A DNA stretch of 22,472 bases, taken from positions 1 to 22,472 of the forward strand of contig DLAC01000023.1 of assembly GCA_002493865.1 (NCBI GenBank). The letters run 5' to 3'. Below, one piece after another: positions 1 to 7,033 of the stretch (its first letter is position 1; each line of letters begins with the position of its first letter). A program made the translations under genes and the position numbers. Below the pieces are notes generated by a model, which saw nothing but the letters and a program-made list of their open reading frames with translations, was not told where the DNA came from and did not search any database. Source of the stretch: Caryophanales bacterium UBA7057 (GTDB taxonomy: Bacteria > Bacillota_I > Bacilli_A > RF39 > UBA660).

Positions 1-807
1 TACATACATTTTAATGATGTCTTTTAAAGTATATAACTTATTTTGATATTTGAAAGTGCTATTAAGAATATTTACAATATCTAATTTATATTCTGTATTT
101 AATTCACGTTTTTGGTTGTGATATATAAAATTATCTATAATTACTCGAAATGGTTCCATTAAATCACAGGTAAGATTAAATTCATTAAATTCGTTCTTGT
201 GATGAATTCCTAGTTGAGTTAAATATCCATTTGCAACTACCTCCTTATTAATTGTAGATAATAAAATCGCATACCCGTAATTTAAAGCAGCATTAATTGG
301 ATCCTCATTATTCCTGATAAAATCTTTTCCAAATAATGTATTAAAGTAGATTTTAGCTGCATGCCCTTCTCTATTAGTTTTATCTCCAATTAAAATTTCA
401 TCAATGTAACTAAGTAATAAATCATACTTTTCAAGAGAAATTTTGTTAATTAATAATGCCTGATTCATGATTTTATTCTTTATAATCTCCCTCCATAATT
501 CATCTTTTTGTTTTTGACTCCAATGCATTTGTATTGTAATTTTTTTACTTGAATTGTGTCTAGAATAATAGGAAGATAATTCCCCAAACGGATTATGTTT
601 TTCATCACAAAACATAATATTAATTTTATTATCTGATAATTCCTTTAATAAGTAAGCAGAAATAGATACTGAAATAGAATCCACTATAATTGTATCTATT
701 TCTGATAAATGAATATATTTTTCATCCCCCTCTTGTTTGATTACTAAAAAGCGGTTTTTATAACTAAGTTTGGACTGCTTAGTAACTACAACTGTTCTAA
801 AACTCAT
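1..807 (-). CDS. cas1: CRISPR-associated endonuclease Cas1, type II (3' end beyond window)
   Basis: Cas1 is the integrase that, with Cas2, inserts new spacers into the CRISPR array. The frame opens with ATG at 807 and stays open for 269 codons to the left edge, so the protein is cut by the window and not by a stop; type II Cas1 proteins are usually about 290-300 residues, so roughly 20-35 C-terminal residues are missing. The three metal-binding catalytic residues are visible: E147 in NREGHAAKIYF, H202 in LGIHHKNEF and E218 in DLMEPFRVIID. This spacing matches type II-A Cas1. The start lies 11 bases inside the end of cas9, so the two are translationally coupled in one operon. cas2 and any csn2 would follow off the left edge. 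Identity is seen from motifs and context; the subtype is inferred. Confidence 0.96.
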   Translation of the reverse strand, partial: MSFRTVVVTKQSKLSYKNRFLVIKQEGDEKYIHLSEIDTIIVDSISVSISAYLLKELSDNKINIMFCDEKHNPFGELSSYYSRHNSSKKITIQMHWSQKQKDELWREIIKNKIMNQALLINKISLEKYDLLLSYIDEILIGDKTNREGHAAKIYFNTLFGKDFIRNNEDPINAALNYGYAILLSTINKEVVANGYLTQLGIHHKNEFNEFNLTCDLMEPFRVIIDNFIYHNQKRELNTEYKLDIVNILNSTFKYQNKLYTLKDIIKMYV

Positions 808-3800
808 TTTTCTTTTCCCATATACCTGTAATTGAATTATATATTAAAGTACCATGTTGTATATTAGAAAGGTGTATTCTTCCTTCTCGATCTCCAAAGC
901 CAAAAGATTTTAGATTAGCATTCATACTATTAGCAGATAGCATTTTAAACAATTCCTTAATTAGTATTTTTTTGCTTTCCATATCTAGACAATCAATATC
1001 TAATGTCTTCAGCTTTTTAAAGGTATTAGAAAAAAGGGGTACATAATTTTGCAAGGAAAATAAATAATTTATAATCTCTATCATTTGTTGATTAACATTT
1101 TCTTCACTTAAAATAGGTAAATTATTAATTACGGGAATTGGTTTATTATTTAATATAAAATTCAGGGTATATTTCCATCGCATCATTTCCCGTTTGTGTA
1201 TTTTTATTTGATAAGCATTCCAAAGTTCAATACTTCCTGTTATATATACAGGATGACCATTATAATTTATTTTAGTGTAAAAAGGTATTCTATCTTGAAT
1301 TATTTTGCAATCATCTATGTTTACTTTTAGTGTATCCTCAATATATCTTATTTTGTCAATTTTATTTTCAAACATGATTGGAATTCCAAACATGTAATTT
1401 TTTCCCTGTGTCTCTACTAATATTAAATAAGAATAATTTATATTTGTATAGAATCCATATTTTTCTACTGGTAATTTTTTTGATAACCTAATACCAGATT
1501 TAATTTTTCTATCATTATGAGGATATATGGTTTCTTTATATAATTGTCCTGTTTTAATCTCCGATTTTCTACTAATTAAAATATCATTTCGATATAAAGT
1601 ATCTTCTACTTTTTTATTAAATCCCTCGGCATCAAATAGTATCTCCCCTGTTTTTTCATCAAAATTCATAGAGATAACTTCTCTCATAGTATCATTCATG
1701 GAGCTATCTAAACTATTAATTACATATCCATATTTTAGTTTTATAAAATCTTTTTTATCAATTAAATTCTTATTCAGCTCTTTTAACATTTCAAAATTAA
1801 TTTTACTTTTTAAATACTTCTCTTTATATTCTCCCAATACTGCTGCTAAATAAGCATCATGAGCATGATGATAATCATTTATATCTCTAAATTTAAATAG
1901 TTCAAATTTTTCACGATAATTATGTGATAAATTGGCATGTAAATAAACGACTTTGGTATCTTTATAATAGCTATTTAAAATATTAGCTACATGTTTTGTA
2001 ATTTGCCTAGTTTCTACTAATTGTCGATTAATAAATCCTTCGATTTCCTCTTCTTTATATTCAACACGGATTAAATTATGAAATTTTTTGGCCGAGATTA
2101 GCCCGATTTTCTTTAAATGCTCCCACCATATTTTATTAGATTCACTTCTAAATTCTCTAGGAAGTATATAACTGGCAGCCTTTATTTGATTTTCTTCTCT
2201 ATAAACCAGAGCCTTATTATCAATCGAGTCATCCTTGATTAAAGTTCGTGGGATGATATGATCAATTTCATAGGTATCCAAATCTTCTATATTCAGTGGT
2301 TTTCCCGAATATAAGCTTTTTCCTTCCTGAATAAAATAAAGAAATAACTTTTGACTATCAATTTTTTCAAACTTTCCTAGTTGTTTCATTAATTCATTAT
2401 AATCGCTAATATCTTTTTTTGACTTTTCATATAACTTTATCAAATATCTTTTACGATCATCTTTTCTCGCTTTTCGTTCTTCCCCTCGAGCCATTTCTAT
2501 CATAATTGCCTCGGGTTCCATTTTCATATACTTTATGATTTCATCAACAACTCTTAAAGCTTGATAGATTCCTCTTTTCGTTGATGGAGAAGTTGCTAAT
2601 CTTTCAACTAAACTATAATCTATTTTTTTTGTTGCATCTACTTTATTGCTTTCCCTAATCATCTTTTGAAAATTGTAAGTATCATCATTAATGATTTGCA
2701 TAAAATTATTTTCAGTTTCTTCCATCAAATCCATAATTGACTTAGTAATTCCACTTTCCTTATCAACGTAGTATTTAGTTATTAATAACTTCTTACATAA
2801 TTTACCCCATCCACTATAATTTTTAGAAATAATCTTTTTAATTTGTAAATCATCAAGCAATGGATAAGATCTTTTTACTTTTGCTTCTAAAATATCTTTA
2901 TCCTCAAATATTGTAATCCATTCAATAATTTGATCTGCATCTTCCAAATTATAATCTGTATTGCTAAAGATTCCGTCCTTACCAAAAAAGTCTATATAAG
3001 ATTGCATCGTATTTGCAAATTTTCCATCTGCTGAATATCCGGTAATATTAAAGTCTCCCTGATACATATCAAATGCTTTATTAGAATATAAATATTCCCT
3101 AAATTTTTTATCTGTGATACTACCACTTGTATGCATAAATAGATCTTTTATAATTTGGCGTTGCATATCACATGATAATTTTTCACCATTAATTCTAATT
3201 TGTTTTAACTCATTCATTACCTTATATTTTGAGTATAGGATAGAATTTGTAGGCATTGCAGGCTCCTCTAACAAGTATGTGCAATGAGAAACCATTCTTT
3301 TTATAAACTTTTCAGCAGTTGCTTCCTTATCAATCATATCATCAAAATTATAGGGAGTGATTTTTTCATTATATTTTTTTCTTACCATCCAAGCAAATTT
3401 ACTGTGGCTTTTATCTGTTAGCGGACCAACATAATATGGAATTTTAAACTCTAATAGTTTAACAATTTTATACGTTCCATCTTTTGTCTTATCCAGTAAA
3501 AACGGATAATACTTTCCTTGATTTTCAATAATTCGAATAAGTTCTTCCTTATTTAATTGATATGGATATTTTCCATTATCTCTATCTGTAATTCTAGGTA
3601 GAAAATTCCCATTGCTCATGCGATGTTGTATTTCAGTTTCATAGTATGTAAGTAGTTCTTGGTTTATATTTTTTTCAAAAATACTAGGTAAATGTTTCTC
3701 AATTTCTTTTATGAACTCTTCATTTGTTTTTTGATTCCTAATATAGTCTACATATAAGCAAGTCTCTTTTTTATTTTTTAGTATTTTATTATAAATTTTT

Positions 3801-4816
3801 CGGTCAGTACTTAAAATTGCTTTTAAAAATTTCAAGTCTTTTTTATGTAATTCATACTTTTCAATCATTATGGCAGAAATGTTTGTATTTTTACTTTCCT
3901 TAAATAACATTTTTAGAAAAATCATATCATATAATTGTTTCATGCTATCAAGAACTTCGACAGCATCTCCAAGAATAGATTCAAGTTCATCATATTTATC
4001 TTCATAATCTGTTCCATTAAAGCTAATCTCCAATTTATCAACATCTTCTAACCCTATCATTTTTACAATATTAAATTTATTTCCATTGATTAGTTTCAAA
4101 AATTCACTGATAAAATCTTTAGGAAGAATTGCTTCTAAAATATTCTGAATCTTGACTTTTCTATCATTTTTAGAAGGATCTAGTAGTGCGTTAGAAAAAT
4201 CATCAATATCTATATATTCTTTGTAATCTGTTGGGCATCTTAAAAATGGACAAAGACTAATGACTGAATTTAAAACATTTTCTATCTGTTCTTGCAAATT
4301 TAAGCTTTGTACACTGAAATTTTCATCACTATAAAGAAAATTACCTCGATATTTTATAATATGATGAATTGCTAAATAAACTAGACGAATGTCCAGTTTA
4401 GATGGATTATTGATTAACTCATTTCTCAGATGATAAATTGTCTTGTATTGTTGATTATATTTTTTTCTCTGTTCCTTTTCTTCTTTTGTGAGTTGTATAG
4501 TTTTATTTTCTTTATCCTGCTCATGGTAAAAGGACTCATTTAATTTTGTAAAGAAGTTAGGATCAATTTTACTAATTTCATTTTGAAATACATCTTGTAG
4601 AAGTCGAATTCTCTCCCTTCTTCTATCATATCGTCTCCTAGTGCTTCTTTTATTTCTTCTGTCTGTAGCAGTACTTGCTTCATCAAACAATCGAACTCCC
4701 CATAATGCTTTATTTCCTTTTCTAATAATTTTTTGATTATCGCATTCTACTACGGACCACCCAACAGAAGTTGTCCCTATATCAAGACCAATATTATACT
4801 TTTTATCATTTTTCAA
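797..4816 (-). CDS. cas9: CRISPR-associated endonuclease Cas9, type II-A-like
   Basis: Cas9 is the RNA-guided double-strand DNA nuclease that uses crRNA paired to tracrRNA. With the start chosen here it has 1339 residues, close to the 1368 of the S. pyogenes protein. In order: RuvC-I (D12 in IGLDIGTTSVGW), an Arg-rich bridge helix (about 50-75), a large REC lobe including PFLLDKTKDG and IPYYVGPL, RuvC-II (E774 in IMIEMARGEE), HNH (H853 in YEIDHIIPRT, N876), RuvC-III (H984 and D987 in HHAHDAYLAAVLG), and a PAM-interacting domain ending in SITGIWEKK. All nuclease residues are present, so it should cut both strands. The start is TTG at 4816, 8 bases after AGGAGG. The upstream in-frame GTG at 4825 overlaps that Shine-Dalgarno sequence and cannot use it. 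The gene overlaps cas1 by 11 bases. Confidence 0.97.
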   Translation of the reverse strand: MKNDKKYNIGLDIGTTSVGWSVVECDNQKIIRKGNKALWGVRLFDEASTATDRRNKRSTRRRYDRRRERIRLLQDVFQNEISKIDPNFFTKLNESFYHEQDKENKTIQLTKEEKEQRKKYNQQYKTIYHLRNELINNPSKLDIRLVYLAIHHIIKYRGNFLYSDENFSVQSLNLQEQIENVLNSVISLCPFLRCPTDYKEYIDIDDFSNALLDPSKNDRKVKIQNILEAILPKDFISEFLKLINGNKFNIVKMIGLEDVDKLEISFNGTDYEDKYDELESILGDAVEVLDSMKQLYDMIFLKMLFKESKNTNISAIMIEKYELHKKDLKFLKAILSTDRKIYNKILKNKKETCLYVDYIRNQKTNEEFIKEIEKHLPSIFEKNINQELLTYYETEIQHRMSNGNFLPRITDRDNGKYPYQLNKEELIRIIENQGKYYPFLLDKTKDGTYKIVKLLEFKIPYYVGPLTDKSHSKFAWMVRKKYNEKITPYNFDDMIDKEATAEKFIKRMVSHCTYLLEEPAMPTNSILYSKYKVMNELKQIRINGEKLSCDMQRQIIKDLFMHTSGSITDKKFREYLYSNKAFDMYQGDFNITGYSADGKFANTMQSYIDFFGKDGIFSNTDYNLEDADQIIEWITIFEDKDILEAKVKRSYPLLDDLQIKKIISKNYSGWGKLCKKLLITKYYVDKESGITKSIMDLMEETENNFMQIINDDTYNFQKMIRESNKVDATKKIDYSLVERLATSPSTKRGIYQALRVVDEIIKYMKMEPEAIMIEMARGEERKARKDDRKRYLIKLYEKSKKDISDYNELMKQLGKFEKIDSQKLFLYFIQEGKSLYSGKPLNIEDLDTYEIDHIIPRTLIKDDSIDNKALVYREENQIKAASYILPREFRSESNKIWWEHLKKIGLISAKKFHNLIRVEYKEEEIEGFINRQLVETRQITKHVANILNSYYKDTKVVYLHANLSHNYREKFELFKFRDINDYHHAHDAYLAAVLGEYKEKYLKSKINFEMLKELNKNLIDKKDFIKLKYGYVINSLDSSMNDTMREVISMNFDEKTGEILFDAEGFNKKVEDTLYRNDILISRKSEIKTGQLYKETIYPHNDRKIKSGIRLSKKLPVEKYGFYTNINYSYLILVETQGKNYMFGIPIMFENKIDKIRYIEDTLKVNIDDCKIIQDRIPFYTKINYNGHPVYITGSIELWNAYQIKIHKREMMRWKYTLNFILNNKPIPVINNLPILSEENVNQQMIEIINYLFSLQNYVPLFSNTFKKLKTLDIDCLDMESKKILIKELFKMLSANSMNANLKSFGFGDREGRIHLSNIQHGTLIYNSITGIWEKKNEF

Positions 4817-4845
4817 TTGACACACCTCCTATTATATGTTAATAT
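4817..4845 (+). promoter_or_regulatory. Predicted tracrRNA promoter
   Basis: The plus strand has a perfect -35 TTGACA at 4817-4822, a 17-base spacer and a -10 TAATAT at 4840-4845. This predicts initiation near 4852, exactly where the anti-repeat begins. The -35 abuts the cas9 start codon and the spacer contains the cas9 ribosome-binding site on the opposite strand. It is the only near-consensus -35 I see in the window. Confidence 0.75.
4825..4830 (-). promoter_or_regulatory. Ribosome-binding site that fixes the cas9 start
   Basis: A perfect AGGAGG reads on the minus strand from 4830 to 4825. Its spacing to the TTG at 4816-4814 is 8 bases, which is ideal. The possible GTG start at 4825-4823 begins with the last G of this same motif. 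This site therefore decides for TTG. It lies inside the spacer of the tracrRNA promoter on the other strand. Confidence 0.8.
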
Positions 4846-4851
4846 TGAATT

Positions 4852-4942
4852 GTCTTAATACCATTTAAGATGACATAGAGAGTTAAAATAAAGGTTTTAC
4901 CCTAAATACTCTTTGAGTGACTGCTTAGGCAGTCTTTTTTTT
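4852..4942 (+). ncRNA. tracrRNA (trans-activating CRISPR RNA)
   Basis: tracrRNA pairs with the CRISPR repeat in pre-crRNA and holds the duplex in Cas9. The segment lines up with S. pyogenes tracrRNA block by block. An anti-repeat from about 4852 to 4890 includes ACCATTTAAGATGACATAG, the counterpart of ACCATTCAAAACAGCATAG, and then GTTAAAATAAAGG, the counterpart of GTTAAAATAAGG. A nexus stem AGG/CCT follows (4892-4903), then a hairpin ACTC-TTT-GAGT (4908-4918), then immediately a 6-bp terminator stem with eight T residues. The predicted length of about 91 nt is close to the 89-nt short primary form in S. pyogenes. It is divergent from cas9 and just upstream of it, as in many type II-A loci. 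No array is in the window, so repeat pairing is predicted, not observed. Confidence 0.9.
4919..4942 (+). terminator. Rho-independent terminator of the tracrRNA
   Basis: GACTGC (4919-4924), loop TTAG, GCAGTC (4929-4934), followed by eight T residues (4935-4942). The perfect 6-bp stem plus T-run makes a strong intrinsic terminator and doubles as the last tracrRNA hairpin. Confidence 0.92.
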
Positions 4943-4943
4943 G

Positions 4944-4969
4944 TCACTTATATAGGTTTTATAAAGTGA
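4944..4969. repeat. Inverted repeat at the predicted cas9 transcription start
   Basis: TCACTT at 4944-4949 and AAGTGA at 4964-4969 are perfect inverted arms. The 14 bases between them are themselves partly symmetrical (ATATA...TTATA). One arm touches the predicted cas9 -10, and the predicted start near 4962 falls inside. It could be a repressor operator or a leader hairpin. The structure is seen; the role is inferred. Confidence 0.4.
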
Positions 4970-4997
4970 GTGTATCATATAGTTAACTAAATAGCAA
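4969..4997 (-). promoter_or_regulatory. Predicted cas9 operon promoter
   Basis: On the minus strand a -35 TTGCTA (4997-4992), 17-base spacer and -10 TACACT (4974-4969) preceded by TGA form an extended -10 promoter. Initiation near 4962 would give a leader of about 145 bases before the cas9 start. That leader is antisense to the complete tracrRNA. I see no better-placed candidate closer to the gene. Confidence 0.45.
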
Positions 4998-5021
4998 CAT
5001 AACTTTATCGGATTTTAGCAT

Positions 5022-5044
5022 AGAAAAAGGACTTTGAAAGTCCT
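5022..5044 (-). terminator. Terminator after the XRE-type regulator gene
   Basis: AGGACT-TTGAA-AGTCCT (5028-5044) is a perfect stem. Reading leftwards it is followed by a short T-run, and reading rightwards by TATTTTTAT, so it could act on both strands. It lies 10 bases after the stop at 5055 and separates that gene from the CRISPR locus. Confidence 0.75.
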
Positions 5045-5054
5045 ATTTTTATAT

Positions 5055-5822
5055 TTATACTTTTCTAGATTGAATCTCAGCAATCTTATCTAATACTTCT
5101 TTGGCATTCTCATTATTGATTTCAGTGTATCCTAATTCCTTTAAAGCTTGTACCTTAGCAGTATTTAATTCCTGAGTTCTAGATAATCTTTCTTCTTTCT
5201 TGTGCTCAATTTCTTGAACAAATCTCTTATGTGTATCTGCAATCTTGCTTCTAGAAGCACCACCATTCGTATATAATGTCATTGCAGAGAATAAAATACT
5301 TTCAAATATAAATTGTTGGTTTTCATTAAATACATACTCAGTATGTTCAATAAATCCCATTGATTTTGACATATACGCTAAAATATACTTTAATTCCTTA
5401 TTAGTTTCCATTGATTGAAGGAAATGATATAAATAACGATAACTATTATATGTATCCTTTGTTTTATCATCTGCCAATTTTTCTTTTAATAGATTAATAA
5501 TATCCGTTAATAGTTCCTGTTCCTTTTTATTAAAACCTTTTAAGTCTGCTAGGATTTCTTTTCCAGATGATTCCTTTACTCCATCATTTAGACGATTTTC
5601 GACTTGAATAATGTATTCACCATCTACTTTAATGTTTGGAATATCCTTTGCATCTTGAATACCTAAAAGACATAATATTTTCATTGCTTTTTCTTTTGGC
5701 CACTCGCTTAAATCTCCCTGAGCCAAATAGTTATATAGCATTTGTCTCGAAACTCCAAGATACTTTGCTAATCTTACTTTAGAGATTCCCAATTCTCCTA
5801 ACAAGTCATTCAAATTCTTCAT
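5055..5822 (-). CDS. XRE-type helix-turn-helix DNA-binding protein
   Basis: A 255-residue protein with an N-terminal helix-turn-helix at about residues 12-32 (SKVRLAKYLGVSRQMLYNYL), typical of XRE/Cro-like regulators. The remaining 220 residues are mostly predicted helix with no motif I recognise, including a charged stretch near 205-220 (EHKKEERLSRTQEL) that may be coiled. There is no membrane segment. The start is ATG at 5822, 9 bases after a perfect AGGAGG (5837-5832). It has its own promoter and terminator, so it is a single-gene unit. It sits next to the CRISPR locus and its protein could bind the inverted repeat upstream of cas9, but that is only a guess from proximity. It is not a known Cas protein. 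Confidence 0.85.
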   Translation of the reverse strand: MKNLNDLLGELGISKVRLAKYLGVSRQMLYNYLAQGDLSEWPKEKAMKILCLLGIQDAKDIPNIKVDGEYIIQVENRLNDGVKESSGKEILADLKGFNKKEQELLTDIINLLKEKLADDKTKDTYNSYRYLYHFLQSMETNKELKYILAYMSKSMGFIEHTEYVFNENQQFIFESILFSAMTLYTNGGASRSKIADTHKRFVQEIEHKKEERLSRTQELNTAKVQALKELGYTEINNENAKEVLDKIAEIQSRKV

Positions 5823-5843
5823 AATGTCAAACCTCCTAATTTA

Positions 5844-5871
5844 ATTCTATCACGTTTATATAAAAAATCAA
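5844..5871 (-). promoter_or_regulatory. Predicted promoter of the XRE-type regulator
   Basis: Minus strand: -35 TTGATT (5871-5866), 16-base spacer and -10 TAGAAT (5849-5844) preceded by TGA, which makes an extended -10. It lies in the 70-base gap after mnmA and just ahead of the ribosome-binding site. Confidence 0.6.
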
Positions 5872-5892
5872 GTAGTAAAGTTTACAAATTAT

Positions 5893-6999
5893 TTACAATA
5901 TATACCAAATCTTTTTTCCATCTTTACATACAGTTTTAATAATTCCCCCGCCAAAACACTTTTCTCCGTCATAAAAGACGCAAGCTTGTCCTGGAGTTAC
6001 CGATTTAACATCCTTATATTTTACGCATATTTCTCCGTTTTCTAGGTATTCTAAATCGACTGGATAATCTTCAGCTCGATAACGAAATTTCGCAGTACAA
6101 TGGCTTGGGCGTTCTTCCGTATTAAAATTGATTGTATCTACAATGCAACTATCGGATAATAAATAATCCGTTTTATCACCAATTGCAACATATAAGATAT
6201 TTTCATCCATATTTTTACCTACAACGAACATTCTTTCATCGGTTCCACCAATATCGAGTCCCCTTCTCTGCCCAATAGTATAATACATAAGTCCTATATG
6301 GGTTCCCATGACTTCATTGGTTTCAATATTTACAATATTTCCAGGTTGATTTGGTAAATAATTCTTTAAAAAGTTTCTAAAATTTCTTTCTCCTATAAAG
6401 CAGATTCCAGTAGAATCCTTTTTCTTTGCAGTAATTAATCCATATTTTTCGGCAATTTGTCTTACCTCTGGTTTTGTTAACTCTCCAATAGGGAATAATA
6501 CATTTTGTAACTGTTCTTGAGATAATTGGGATAAGAAATAAGTTTGATCTTTATTTGTATCAATCGCTCTTAGCAATTGTCCATCTTTAATTCTTGCATA
6601 GTGACCAGTTGCAATATAATCAGCTCCCAATCTTTTTGCTTCTTTAATAAAATAATCAAACTTAATATATTTATTACACATAATATCAGGATTTGGTGTT
6701 CTACCTTTTTTTAATTCATCTAAAAAATATTCAAAAACATTGTCCCAATACTCTTTGACAAAATCAATACGATGAAGAGGAATATCTATCTTCTTACATA
6801 CCTCTAAGGCATCATTGTAATCTTGTTCTTGTGGACAGATGTTATTATCTAAATTCGGATTCCCCAAAAAATCACCATTTAATGAACTATCCCAATTTCT
6901 CATAAAAAGACCAATAACCTCATATCCTTGCTCTTTTAAAAGAATCGCAGCAACACTACTATCGACTCCACCACTCATTCCAATTACAACCTTCTTCAT
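5893..6999 (-). CDS. mnmA: tRNA-specific 2-thiouridylase MnmA
   Basis: MnmA adds sulfur at position 2 of the wobble uridine (U34) in tRNAs for Lys, Glu and Gln, activating the base with ATP in the cytoplasm. The 368-residue length matches the family (B. subtilis 371). Visible motifs are the PP-loop SGGVDSS (9-15), the first catalytic cysteine C108 in NPDIMCNKYIKF, GHYARI (132-137), and the second cysteine C200 in DSTGICFIGERNF, which carries the persulfide. FLSQL and the C-terminal beta-barrel PGQACVFYDGEKCFGGG are also typical. The start ATG at 6999 has only a weak GGTGA ribosome-binding site. It is expressed from a promoter in the 34-base gap after the SpoIIM-like gene. Confidence 0.97.
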   Translation of the reverse strand: MKKVVIGMSGGVDSSVAAILLKEQGYEVIGLFMRNWDSSLNGDFLGNPNLDNNICPQEQDYNDALEVCKKIDIPLHRIDFVKEYWDNVFEYFLDELKKGRTPNPDIMCNKYIKFDYFIKEAKRLGADYIATGHYARIKDGQLLRAIDTNKDQTYFLSQLSQEQLQNVLFPIGELTKPEVRQIAEKYGLITAKKKDSTGICFIGERNFRNFLKNYLPNQPGNIVNIETNEVMGTHIGLMYYTIGQRRGLDIGGTDERMFVVGKNMDENILYVAIGDKTDYLLSDSCIVDTINFNTEERPSHCTAKFRYRAEDYPVDLEYLENGEICVKYKDVKSVTPGQACVFYDGEKCFGGGIIKTVCKDGKKIWYIL

Positions 7000-7016
7000 T
7001 ACGAATCACCGACTAT

Positions 7017-7025
7017 ATTATAACA
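7017..7025 (-). promoter_or_regulatory. Extended -10 promoter of mnmA
   Basis: Minus strand TGTTATAAT (7025-7017), a perfect TGnTATAAT, with only a T-rich stretch where a -35 would sit. Predicted initiation near 7010 leaves a very short leader of about 10 bases. Confidence 0.6.
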
Positions 7026-7033
7026 CGTTTTTC

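Noticed and set aside
1527..1853. A 108-codon open frame on the plus strand inside cas9.
   Set aside because: It lies wholly antisense to the conserved RuvC-III and C-terminal region of Cas9, has low-complexity Ser/Leu/Ile/Phe composition and no ribosome-binding site.
4831..4836. A minus-strand TATAAT right before cas9 as its promoter.
   Set aside because: Initiation from it would fall at about 4825, inside or after the ribosome-binding site, leaving a transcript that cannot use AGGAGG. It also has no suitable -35.
1..5054. A CRISPR repeat-spacer array in this window.
   Set aside because: The repeat predicted from the anti-repeat occurs nowhere except as its complement in the tracrRNA. No regularly spaced direct repeat is seen.
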